A stretch of DNA of 17,703 bases from NCBI GenBank assembly GCA_028274825.1, contig JAQCMZ010000106.1, forward strand, positions 1 through 17,703, written 5' to 3'. Below the pieces are notes generated by a model that saw only the letters and a list, made by a program, of their open reading frames with translations, searched no databases and was not told the origin of the DNA. Positions 7,298-14,995 of the stretch are shown here, piece by piece. The DNA is from Haloferacaceae archaeon (GTDB taxonomy: Archaea > Halobacteriota > Halobacteria > Halobacteriales > Haloferacaceae). How positions within the stretch are numbered: position 1 is the first letter of the stretch; each line of letters starts with the position of its first letter. A program made the translations under genes and the position numbers.

Positions 7298-8207
7298 ATT
7301 CGATTGTGGCGGGTGGTTTGTGGGTGATATCGTAGACTACCCGGGAGACGGCGTCGTTTTGCCCGGTAATACGGCTCTGGATCCGCTGGAGCGTCTCCCA
7401 GTCGAGTTCCTGTGCCCGGGCGGTCATCCCGTCACGCGACTCGACGGACCGCACTGCCACGACCCACCCGTGGACTCGATTGTCTCCTTTCACCCCCGTT
7501 GCTTTGCCGAGGACGGCTGCAAACGCCTGCCAGGGGTCATACTCCGTGAGTTCATCCTCGACGACGGCACACGCGTCGCGGGCGACAGCTGCCTTCTCGC
7601 GCGTCACCTCGCCGACGACTCGTACCGCGAGTCCAGGACCGGGAAACGGCATCCGTTCGGAGATGACGCTTTCTAACTCGAGTTGACGGGCCACTTCTCT
7701 CACCTCGTCTTTATACAGGTCTCGGACCGGTTCGACGATTCCGTCAAAGTCGACTCTCTCCGGGAGCCCGCCAACATTGTGGTGAGATTTGATCCCGCCT
7801 TCAGACTCGATCCGGTCGGGGTAGATGGTTCCCTGGACGAGATACTCGGCGCCGACATCGGCCGCTTCCCGCTCGAACTCCCGGATGAACTGCTCACCAA
7901 TCACCTCCCGTTTCCGTTCGGGGTCGGTGACTCCCTCGAGTGCGTCAAAAAAACGCGTCTGTGCGTCGACGATCCGCAATGAATCCATGAATGTGAACGT
8001 ATCACGGATTCCTGCCGTCTCGCCTTTTCGCATCAATCCAGTGTCGACATACACCGGTGTCAGCTGGTCTCCGAGTGCCTGATACGCCAGCGTGGCGGCG
8101 ACTGAGGAGTCGACACCACCCGACAGTGCGATGACGGCATCGGCGTCATTGACCTCTGCGCGGATCTTTTCGACGGCGTCTGACACGAACGGCTCAGGAT
8201 CGACCAT
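7290..8207 (-). CDS. guaAb: GMP synthase (glutamine-hydrolysing), ATP-pyrophosphatase subunit B
   Basis: GuaAb adenylates XMP and aminates it to GMP using ammonia from a separate glutaminase subunit (GuaAa), which is not in this window. SGGVDSS (29-35) is the ATP-pyrophosphatase P-loop. YLVQGTIYPDRIES, the SHHNVGG stretch, ERMPFPGPGL and the C-terminal KPPATIEYE are GMP synthase signatures. The length of 305 aa is standard for the archaeal stand-alone subunit, and no class I glutaminase domain is fused. The start ATG (8207) shares one base with the pyrG stop (TGATG), and the next gene overlaps by 8 bases, so the three genes form a tight operon. Confidence 0.95.
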   Translation of the reverse strand: MVDPEPFVSDAVEKIRAEVNDADAVIALSGGVDSSVAATLAYQALGDQLTPVYVDTGLMRKGETAGIRDTFTFMDSLRIVDAQTRFFDALEGVTDPERKREVIGEQFIREFEREAADVGAEYLVQGTIYPDRIESEGGIKSHHNVGGLPERVDFDGIVEPVRDLYKDEVREVARQLELESVISERMPFPGPGLAVRVVGEVTREKAAVARDACAVVEDELTEYDPWQAFAAVLGKATGVKGDNRVHGWVVAVRSVESRDGMTARAQELDWETLQRIQSRITGQNDAVSRVVYDITHKPPATIEYE

Positions 8208-9853
8208 CAGACCGTCACCCCCGGAGTCGTGTCGGCACTGTCGAGGACGGCCTCCAGCAGCGCGACAAACGGCGGGCTCGCTCGATCGGGCCGTGAACGG
8301 AATTCGGGGTGGAACTGTGTCCCCAGAAAGAACGGGTGGTCTCCGCGCTCGACAATCTCCATCCGACGACCGCTCTCGCCCGAGAAGACAAGTCCCTCAG
8401 TCTGGAGTTGGTCAATGTATGCTGGATTCACCTCATAGCGGTGGCGGTGCCGCTCGGCACACAATCTGTCGCCGTATACGGCGTGTGCGAGGCTGCCAGT
8501 CTCGATCTGGGTTTCGTGCACGCCAAGCCGCATCGTCCCACCGAGGTCTTCGGTGTCCTCCTGGTCGGGCAGCAAGTCGATCACAGGATGGGGCGTCTCG
8601 GCGTCGATTTCCGCGCTGTGAGCACCCTCCAACCCAACGACGTTGCGAGCGTGTTCGACGACCGCCAGTTGGAAGCCGAGACACAGCCCTAAGAACGGAA
8701 TCCCGTTTTCGCGGGCGTATCGAATTGCCTCGATTTTCCCCTCGGTCCCGCGCGAGCCGAACCCACCGGGGACAACAATCGCGTCTGAGTCTTCCAGGCG
8801 ATCGGTGTGACGGGCTTGCATCTCGTCAGAGGCTACCCATCGTGTGTTGATCCCCATTCCGGTGTGGATTCCGGCGTGTTTCAGCGACTCGTGGATAGAC
8901 ATGTACGCGTCCTCGAGCCCGTATTTCCCCACGAGTGCAATATCGAGTTCGCCGGTTCGGTCACGAGTCACCAGCCGACGCCACTCCGAGGAGCGCTCTC
9001 GTTGGGGGAGCGCGTCCGGAGTCAATCCGAGTTGCTCCATCACGTACTCGTCGAGACCCTCCTCTTCGACGCGCAGCGGAACGTGGTAGATGTCTTCCAC
9101 GTCTGGGTTGGAAAACACCGCATCGGTAGGAACATCACAAAATAGCGCAATCTTCTGTTTCGTCGACGGCTTGAGTACATTGTCACACCGCCCCACCAAG
9201 ACGTCCGGTTGAAGCCCGATCGAGCGGAGTTCTTTGACGCTGTGTTGGGTGGGTTTTGTCTTTTGTTCGTCGTTTTTCGAGTACGGAACCAGGGTGACGT
9301 GGCTGAACAGAATATCTTCGTCGTCTTCTTCATGAGCGAACTGTCGAAGGGCTTCCAGAAACGGCATCGACTCGATGTCACCGACTGTTCCACCAACCTC
9401 GACCAGGCAGACGTCTGTCCCCTCGGCAGCCTCCCGGATCCGCCGTTTGATATCGTCGGTCACGTGTGGGATGATCTGGACGGTTTTTCCGAGATACTCA
9501 CCCGCCCGTTCGCCCTCGATTACTGATTGATAGGATTTCCCTGTCGTAATATTATGATCGGACGTCATATCCTCGCCAAGGAACCGCTCGTAGTTTCCCA
9601 AATCGAGGTCAACCTCGCCGCCGTCTTTCAGCACATACACTTCTCCGTGTTCGAATGGGTTCATCGTCCCTGCGTCAACATTGAGGTACGGATCGATTTT
9701 GACGGCCGTCACGTCGAAGCCGGCGTTTTTCAGTAGTCGGCCGAGACTTGCGGCGGTAATCCCCTTCCCAAGCCCGGACATTACCCCGCCTGTGACGAAA
9801 ATAAACTTCTGACCTAATGTCGGGTCGTAACCCGTGTCGGGTTCCGTCGGCAT
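8207..9853 (-). CDS. pyrG: CTP synthase
   Basis: PyrG converts UTP, ATP and glutamine to CTP. The N-terminal synthase domain has FIFVTGGVMSGLGKG (17-31, the ATP P-loop), KIDPYLNVDAGTMNP (52-66) and EVGGTVGDIE (152-161). The C-terminal glutaminase domain has LGLCLGFQ with C391 as nucleophile, and GTQFHPEF with H515 and E517 completing the triad. The total of 548 aa is normal. The frame continues upstream to 10084, but the leading 77 codons are unlike CTP synthase. The ATG at 9853 gives MPTEPDTGYDPTLGQKF, directly before the conserved core, and has a TATA-like box at leaderless spacing. It is the first gene of the pyrG-guaAb operon. Confidence 0.96.
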   Translation of the reverse strand: MPTEPDTGYDPTLGQKFIFVTGGVMSGLGKGITAASLGRLLKNAGFDVTAVKIDPYLNVDAGTMNPFEHGEVYVLKDGGEVDLDLGNYERFLGEDMTSDHNITTGKSYQSVIEGERAGEYLGKTVQIIPHVTDDIKRRIREAAEGTDVCLVEVGGTVGDIESMPFLEALRQFAHEEDDEDILFSHVTLVPYSKNDEQKTKPTQHSVKELRSIGLQPDVLVGRCDNVLKPSTKQKIALFCDVPTDAVFSNPDVEDIYHVPLRVEEEGLDEYVMEQLGLTPDALPQRERSSEWRRLVTRDRTGELDIALVGKYGLEDAYMSIHESLKHAGIHTGMGINTRWVASDEMQARHTDRLEDSDAIVVPGGFGSRGTEGKIEAIRYARENGIPFLGLCLGFQLAVVEHARNVVGLEGAHSAEIDAETPHPVIDLLPDQEDTEDLGGTMRLGVHETQIETGSLAHAVYGDRLCAERHRHRYEVNPAYIDQLQTEGLVFSGESGRRMEIVERGDHPFFLGTQFHPEFRSRPDRASPPFVALLEAVLDSADTTPGVTV

Positions 9854-9873
9854 ACTATGCGTGCGAGAGGGCC

Positions 9874-9881
9874 TATGAAAA
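9874..9881 (-). promoter_or_regulatory. Candidate TATA box of the pyrG operon
   Basis: On the minus strand TTTTCATA is centred about 25 bases before the pyrG ATG. This matches the spacing expected for an archaeal TATA box driving a transcript that begins at or near the start codon. It lies in the roughly 100-base gap between pyrG and the divergent reductase gene. Confidence 0.4.
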
Positions 9882-9955
9882 CCGTTTCGGAGCAGCCGCC
9901 AGAGCGTCTCCCGGTGACCGATGGCTTCAGGTCGGCCGAACCCGGACCTGCGATC

Positions 9956-10768
9956 ATGCAGGCCACCCTCGACCGACTCGGAGATGGCACCCATCAATTC
10001 GAGGGTGGCTACGAATGTGCATCTGGAGTTACACGCATCATCGAGACGGGAGACTGGCATATCGATCCCGCTCAAATGTATCACAACGAGAGCGACGTGG
10101 CCGCGGGCGTCCAGCGGTCAGACTACCAGTCTGACGAGTTGTTCATCGCGACGAAACTGCGGATGGGAAATCTTCAGTATGAAGATGTCATCCGGACGGC
10201 CACACAGAGTCGTGACCGGCTAGGTGTCGATATAAACGATCTGCCGTACGTCCATTGGCCAATCCGGACGTACGACTCCACAGAGACACTCCCCGCGCTG
10301 GATACGGTGGTCGATGAAAGGGTGATCGACCACGTCTGGCTGTCGAATTTCCGACCCGAGCAGTTAAATCAGACACAGGAGGTGCTCGATGCGGAGATCT
10401 TCACCCATCAGGTTGAGTGTCACCCGCTGTTCCAGCAGGAAACGCATCGAGACTACGCCCGCGAGGACGACCACTGGCTAGTTGCGCACTCGCCGGTTGC
10501 TCGGAATGCAGTAACCGAGATCCCGCTGCTACAGGATATCGCCGCCACCCACGGGGCGACACCGGCACAAGTCAGCCTCGCGTGGTTACTATTCAAGAGG
10601 ATGATCGCCCCAATCTCAAAGGCCGCCTCACACGACCACGTTATCCAGAACTGGGTCGCACAAAACCTGGAGCTTTCGGCCGCCGAAATCGACCGAATTG
10701 ACGCTCTCGAGCAGGATATCTATATGGTCGATTTCGACGCCGCTCCGTGGAACACTCTCGAGGGGTGA
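9956..10768 (+). CDS. Aldo/keto reductase
   Basis: The protein (270 aa from ATG 9956) is an NAD(P)H-dependent aldo/keto reductase with a TIM-barrel fold. The catalytic tetrad is complete: D37 in WHIDPAQMY, Y42, K67 in IATKL and H100 in YVHWP. SNFRPEQL, the HQVECHPLFQQ stretch and the cofactor-phosphate loop ISKAASHDHVIQNW are also family signatures. The N-terminal GxGT strand reads RLGDGTHQ, a slightly degraded form. The frame is open back to ATGs at 9857 and 9875, but these would begin 3-21 bases from the divergent pyrG start. The extra residues are not family-like and 270 aa is the usual size, so I prefer 9956. The alpha/beta hydrolase gene follows after 4 bases. The substrate is unknown. 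Confidence 0.85.
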   Translation: MQATLDRLGDGTHQFEGGYECASGVTRIIETGDWHIDPAQMYHNESDVAAGVQRSDYQSDELFIATKLRMGNLQYEDVIRTATQSRDRLGVDINDLPYVHWPIRTYDSTETLPALDTVVDERVIDHVWLSNFRPEQLNQTQEVLDAEIFTHQVECHPLFQQETHRDYAREDDHWLVAHSPVARNAVTEIPLLQDIAATHGATPAQVSLAWLLFKRMIAPISKAASHDHVIQNWVAQNLELSAAEIDRIDALEQDIYMVDFDAAPWNTLEG

Positions 10769-10772
10769 CAGC

Positions 10773-11450
10773 GTGTCGACCCCTATTTTGATTCCTGGCG
10801 GACGTGACGTTCGGGCTGTACTCGACAACGCCGACGAGGAGCCTACAGACGGGACTCCAGCAGACAGGACGAAGACGAGAGACGGGGCTGAGGATGGTGT
10901 CGCTTCCGATTCGAGCGTCAACGCGTGTGTCGTCAGTTGTCCGCCACACCCACACCACCAGGGACACCGTGGAGATCGGCGCTTGACAGCAGTCAGTGAC
11001 ACACTCTCTCCGTACGGTATCGATTGTCTCCGAGTTGGCTATGGCGCCTGGGACAGCGGATACGGAGAGTCGGCCGATATCGATGCTGCGGTCGGGTGGG
11101 CAGTCGAACGGTACGATCGCGTGGGATTGTTCGGATACTCCTTCGGCGGATGGGTCGCGCTTGGCACGGCTACATCGCAGCCTGAGTTGGCAGGAACGAG
11201 TGTTCTGGCACCGACCGCTGACGTCAATCCCGATTGCGACATCGTGAACTCACTCGATACAATCGAGGGGCCAGTTCAAGTAATCTATGGAAGCCAGGAT
11301 ACCACCGCCAACTGGCAGTCGATTATCGAGCAGGCTCGAAAGTTGTCTTACGACGTGGTGGAACTGTCTGCCAATCACTCCTTCGTTGGCTACGAGTCCG
11401 TCGTTGCTGACCGTGTCGGGGAGTTTTTCATGAGAGCGCTCACCGAGTGA
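10773..11450 (+). CDS. Alpha/beta hydrolase, dienelactone-hydrolase-like
   Basis: This 225-residue alpha/beta hydrolase has its nucleophile in GYSFGG (S123), with D176 (YGSQDTT) and H202 (SANHSFVG) completing a triad. CVVSCPPHPHHQGHRGD (52-68) is the oxyanion-side segment seen in haloarchaeal dienelactone-hydrolase-like proteins. The start is GTG at 10773, four bases after the reductase stop; it gives MSTPILIPGGRDVRAVLD, matching the expected first strand. Residues about 21-49 are an acidic, low-complexity insert between the first and second strands. The earlier ATG at 10698 lies inside the reductase gene and was rejected. The pairing suggests stepwise handling of a carbonyl or ester compound, but the substrate cannot be inferred. 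Confidence 0.85.
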   Translation: MSTPILIPGGRDVRAVLDNADEEPTDGTPADRTKTRDGAEDGVASDSSVNACVVSCPPHPHHQGHRGDRRLTAVSDTLSPYGIDCLRVGYGAWDSGYGESADIDAAVGWAVERYDRVGLFGYSFGGWVALGTATSQPELAGTSVLAPTADVNPDCDIVNSLDTIEGPVQVIYGSQDTTANWQSIIEQARKLSYDVVELSANHSFVGYESVVADRVGEFFMRALTE

Positions 11451-11627
11451 ATTCGAGATGAGCGTGGCCGGACACTCCTATGAGAGCGTGATCTGCGCCG
11501 ACGGGTGGACTTGTTAGCTTTCGGGTGAGACTGCCGTGCTTGATCCAACGGTGTGATTGTTCAACGTAGAGACGAGAGGAGCCACTCGTCGGGTGCCGAT
11601 AATAATCTTTACGACGGAAACGGGTTG

Positions 11628-13130
11628 TCAGACGAACTGTTCGGGCGGGCGCCTGAGATCGGTCAATTGCTCGAACCCGTATGCGAGTTCGATGAGCCGC
11701 GGCTCGGAAAACGGGCGTCCCAACAGTTCGAGCCCGACCGGGATCTCTTCGTGAGCGAAGCCAGCTTGCAGCACAATCGCCGGGAGTCCAGTGTGAGCTG
11801 CCAGTTCACAGCGCATCTCAGAAAACGGCTGATGGTCGGGGATTTCCACCGGTAAAACCGTCGAGGGCGGATACACGACCGCATCGAGATCATCTGCGAC
11901 GAGACCAGCGATGATCTCTTTTCGAGTCGCCGTGCGTCTGGTGAGTGCACGAAGATACTGTGGCTGTTCTTCGGGTGAGTCCGCATCGGTCTCGAGGATC
12001 CCGGCCTCACGGATTCGGCGCTCGACACTCGACGCCATGCCCCCGCTTTCGACCAGTTCGCCGAGCGAGTCGACAGGTGTCTCGGACCGATCGGCGAGAT
12101 ACGCGTTGAAATCCCGCTGAAACTCCGCACTGACTACCCGCGCGGTCTCGACGAACGCAGAATCGACGAGATCCACACCGTCGATAATAGTCGCTCCTGC
12201 CGTCTCCATCTTCTCGATAGCCGTCTCGATTGTCGCAGTGACAGTCGAGGCAGTGTCCGCACCCGGAGATTTGGTATCGCTGATCTCGAACAGATCTCGT
12301 AAGATACCGATCCGGGCCCCATCGAGTCCGTGCGGGTCCAGATGGTCTGTATATCCGTTCGCCGGCACTCGATCGACACCGGTCGCTGTGACGGGATCGT
12401 CAGGGTCGAACCCAGCCATCACCTCAAGGAGCCGCGCTGCATCAGCGACCGTCCGTGTGATCGGTCCCGCAGTGTCCTGCGTGGTCGAGAGCGGAACCAA
12501 TCCTGTTCGGCTCACGAGTCCGATCGTCGGGCGGATACCGACGAGATTGGTGAACGCTGGCGGCGAGCGAATCGACGAGCAGGTGTCTGTTCCGGTCCCG
12601 ACTGTGACAAGGTTGGCCGCGACCGCCGCGGCCGTTCCACCACTGGACCCTGCTGGCCGGCGATCCAGAGCGTATGGATTCCGTGTCGCGCCGCCGAGCG
12701 AACTTATCGAATCGACGCCGAACGACAACTCCTGGAGATTTGCCTTTGCAACGATTACTGCGCCTGCCTCTCTGAGACGCTCGACGACGACTGCGTCCCG
12801 CTGTGGCACGAACTCCGCGAGAGGCTGAGATCCTGCTGTCGTAGGCATATCTGTCGTGTCGTGATTATCTTTGACGATCGTCGGGATCCCGTGGAGCGGC
12901 CCGACCAGCCCGTCAGACTCGAATGTCGCATCGAGAGTCCGGGCTCGCTCGATAGCGTCATCATTCACCGAAATAATCGCGTTAAGAGTATCATCGTGCG
13001 CCTTGACCCGAGAGAGATACGCCGCGACGAGTTGTTCGGCCGTCACTGCCGACGACTCGAAGGCTGCGTGAATCTGTGTGATTGTCGTCTCGAGGAGTTC
13101 GAAGCCGTCCCCCACCTGGTGATCGGCCAT
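11628..13130 (-). CDS. Amidase-signature family enzyme
   Basis: This 500-residue enzyme hydrolyses an amide by the Ser-cisSer-Lys mechanism. K87 (PTIVKDN), S162 (AGSSGGT) and S186 (TDTCSSIRSPP) fall at the 75- and 24-residue spacings of the family. The usual GGSIR before the nucleophile is CSSIR here. It could be mistaken for GatA, but no gatB or gatC lies nearby. The C-terminal region lacks an obvious tRNA-amidotransferase signature, so a general amidase is the safer call. The ATG at 13130 (MADHQVGDGFELLE) was chosen because the longer frame to 13424 runs through the TnpB remnant and overlaps the neighbouring gene. A 177-base gap (11451-11627) with nothing recognisable separates its end from the hydrolase. 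Confidence 0.88.
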   Translation of the reverse strand: MADHQVGDGFELLETTITQIHAAFESSAVTAEQLVAAYLSRVKAHDDTLNAIISVNDDAIERARTLDATFESDGLVGPLHGIPTIVKDNHDTTDMPTTAGSQPLAEFVPQRDAVVVERLREAGAVIVAKANLQELSFGVDSISSLGGATRNPYALDRRPAGSSGGTAAAVAANLVTVGTGTDTCSSIRSPPAFTNLVGIRPTIGLVSRTGLVPLSTTQDTAGPITRTVADAARLLEVMAGFDPDDPVTATGVDRVPANGYTDHLDPHGLDGARIGILRDLFEISDTKSPGADTASTVTATIETAIEKMETAGATIIDGVDLVDSAFVETARVVSAEFQRDFNAYLADRSETPVDSLGELVESGGMASSVERRIREAGILETDADSPEEQPQYLRALTRRTATRKEIIAGLVADDLDAVVYPPSTVLPVEIPDHQPFSEMRCELAAHTGLPAIVLQAGFAHEEIPVGLELLGRPFSEPRLIELAYGFEQLTDLRRPPEQFV

Positions 13131-13211
13131 ACACTCACTTTGATGATCAGCAGAGTAATAGTGGTTGTTACTGGTGACATACTCGCGTCTCGAGAGCTTG
13201 AAGCGTGCTGA

Positions 13212-13379
13212 TTCCAGAGACGCTACTGGTCGGTTACAGAGGTGCAGAAAGAAAGCCCCGCCATTCAGAGCGGGGAGGATGTCAATCCAGTGTGTCGTCG
13301 ACCCGGTCTCGTGCGCCTCGGTGCAGACACAGCGGTGTCTTCGGCCGTCAAAGCAGGAACTGCCAGTAAAACGGGCTAA
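13212..13379 (+). pseudogene. C-terminal remnant of an IS200/IS605-family TnpB (OrfB)
   Basis: After an in-frame stop (13209-13211), 55 codons read FQRRYWSVTEVQKESPAIQ, SGEDVNPV and so on to VKAGTASKTG, ending at the TAA at 13377. ESPA..SGEDVN followed by a low-complexity tail ending in an (V/K)AGxxxKxG-like run is how I remember the C termini of many haloarchaeal TnpB proteins. The matching DNA carries the GC-rich hairpin typical of the element's right end. Nothing of the RuvC-like or zinc-ribbon parts remains upstream. The remnant ends 32 bases inside the 3' end of the opposite-strand SpoIIM gene. The identification is from memory of the motif and was not tested by alignment. Confidence 0.55.
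13256..13275 (+). mobile_element. IS200/IS605-type right-end hairpin
   Basis: CCCCGC (13256-13261) and GCGGGG (13270-13275) form a perfect 6-bp stem around an 8-base loop with TTCA, followed by AGGATGTC. This string closely resembles the conserved end of haloarchaeal IS200/IS605 (IS1341-type) elements, where it also forms the 3' stem of the TnpB guide RNA. No matching left end was seen. Confidence 0.6.
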
Positions 13380-14859
13380 CGAATCCCTCGATAAGCGCGG
13401 CGATAACGAGCAAGATTGCCACACCGACTAACACCCAGAATGCCTGTTTTAGATCGCCAGCAAAGGCTGTCCGGCTTCGCTGCCCACGGAGAAGCCCCAG
13501 GTAATTCATCCCCAGGTGAATCCCGAGTGCTCCGGCAAACACCAGCGCAGGGATCTCGAACACGCCGTGTGGTATGATGAACGCGACGAGTTCCTCCAGT
13601 CGGATTTCAAGCCGGGCGGTCGCACCGAGCACAACGCCGTTGAAGAGCAAAGCCACGATTGTCGGAATTCCCAGTGCGAGACCAGCCATCGCCATCGAGG
13701 CAGCCACATTCCAGTTGTTGGTGGCATACTCGAGTGCCTCTGCGGGGGGAATCGTCCCTGCGATTCGTGTCGAGATCGATGTCTCCACGACGCCGACGTA
13801 CGGTGTCGCGATGCGCCACCCGGCCCAGAATCCCGCGACTCCCACGCCGAGTACGAGCGCGACGAGACCCAACCGGGAGCCCACAAAGTTGAGTAATTCC
13901 CGCCAGCCGTGCCGAACTCCACGCTTCAGCGCGGTGAGTATCGACCCCGTCGGGCGGGCTGGTGGAGAGATCCCCACAGTCCGATCACTGTAGACTCCAG
14001 TCTTCACTAAGTCGAGAAACGGCGCAGCCACGAGAAACCCAGCGATGGCGGTCAGCGTCGGCGCCTCAACCAACACCAGCGACCCGGCCAGCGACGCGAG
14101 TCCGAATCCGACCGCAGCGGCAACGACATAGTAGCCGAGTGCCTCCGCCGGATTCGAGCGAATGAAGCTCCCGGTTTGGCGAAGTGACTCTCCGACGCCG
14201 GATTCCTCAACGACTGCCGCCACTGGAGCGAAGGTGAACACGGCCCGGATGAGGATCAGCGCGAGCAGCCACAGAATTGCCACCGGGAACGCAAGAATCG
14301 CACCCACCACATTACTCATGAGTGTGGTCACAGCGACGACTCCGCCGGCAAGCAGAGTTATCCCGACGTACAGCAGGATCTCGAACAATCGCAGTAACAG
14401 GAGTGTTACCCACGACCGCCGAGCCCCAGCAATTCCGGCCGCAATTCCTGGGTCACCGCGGAGACGGGCCAGACACGCGCGGAACTGGCCCGCTGCGACG
14501 ACTGAGTTCGCTACCACCGCGATCCCAATCGACACGGCGACCGATAGGACCACTATCCCGAGCACGAGCGGCGAAAACACCGTCTCTGCCACCGGAAGTA
14601 AACTCTCCGCATACATTCGAAACGCCTCTGGACCTGCATCAGTCGACGGTGGGTCCAGATCCAGACCGGCTAACTCCTGACGAGCGGTATCTAGTCGCCC
14701 GGTCGTCTCCAAGTACAGGTAAATGCCTGCAGCCCCGAAAATGGCCCCGAGACGGGCAATCGCCGGGACTGCCGGTCCGAGAAGATACAACGGAAACAAC
14801 TCCCCCGGATTCCGCCGAAAAATTGTCACGGAAGCGCGTATAATATCCGAGATATTCAT
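13348..14859 (-). CDS. SpoIIM/DUF95 family integral membrane protein with long N-terminal membrane domain
   Basis: This 503-residue polytopic membrane protein has two parts. Residues 1 to about 300 begin MNISDIIRASVTIFRRNPGELFPLYLLGP and hold about five or six hydrophobic helices of a DUF7847-like kind. Residues about 330-480 are a SpoIIM/DUF95 domain, marked by LLNFVGSRLGLVAL, EYATNNWN and the signature FIIPHGVFEIPAL. In bacteria SpoIIM works in engulfment. In archaea the family is common and its role unknown; a part in membrane or cell-surface remodelling is only an inference. The ATG at 14859 was chosen because the upstream extension to 15099 is basic, not hydrophobic, and runs into the MATE gene. 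The 3' end overlaps the TnpB remnant on the other strand. Confidence 0.85.
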   Translation of the reverse strand: MNISDIIRASVTIFRRNPGELFPLYLLGPAVPAIARLGAIFGAAGIYLYLETTGRLDTARQELAGLDLDPPSTDAGPEAFRMYAESLLPVAETVFSPLVLGIVVLSVAVSIGIAVVANSVVAAGQFRACLARLRGDPGIAAGIAGARRSWVTLLLLRLFEILLYVGITLLAGGVVAVTTLMSNVVGAILAFPVAILWLLALILIRAVFTFAPVAAVVEESGVGESLRQTGSFIRSNPAEALGYYVVAAAVGFGLASLAGSLVLVEAPTLTAIAGFLVAAPFLDLVKTGVYSDRTVGISPPARPTGSILTALKRGVRHGWRELLNFVGSRLGLVALVLGVGVAGFWAGWRIATPYVGVVETSISTRIAGTIPPAEALEYATNNWNVAASMAMAGLALGIPTIVALLFNGVVLGATARLEIRLEELVAFIIPHGVFEIPALVFAGALGIHLGMNYLGLLRGQRSRTAFAGDLKQAFWVLVGVAILLVIAALIEGFVSPFYWQFLL

Positions 14860-14899
14860 ACGGCGTTTTATCGCGCCCGGCACTTGAATGGGCCGACAG

Positions 14900-14941
14900 C
14901 CGCCGAATATGACGCTTCTCGCCCTGCTGATTCGGAGGCGG
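14900..14941 (-). other. Imperfect inverted repeat between the MATE and SpoIIM genes
   Basis: CCGAAT (14903-14908) pairs with ATTCGG (14930-14935), and CCG (14900-14902) can continue to CGG (14939-14941) across a three-base bulge. It is the only structure noticed in the 136-base gap 14860-14995 and could end the MATE transcript. There is no T-run, so the function is uncertain. Confidence 0.25.
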
Positions 14942-14995
14942 ATCATCACCAGGCTGCTGGGTGCTCTCAAGCCACTGAACAAGCTCGCAGAATGA

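Noticed and set aside
8092..8850. 252-codon plus-strand frame opposite guaAb and pyrG
   Set aside because: Arg- and Ser-rich composition typical of antisense frames in GC-rich haloarchaeal DNA; it crosses two certain genes.
12330..13211. 293-codon plus-strand frame opposite the amidase
   Set aside because: The amidase on the other strand has an intact catalytic triad; this frame is rich in Arg, Cys and Ser and lacks motifs.
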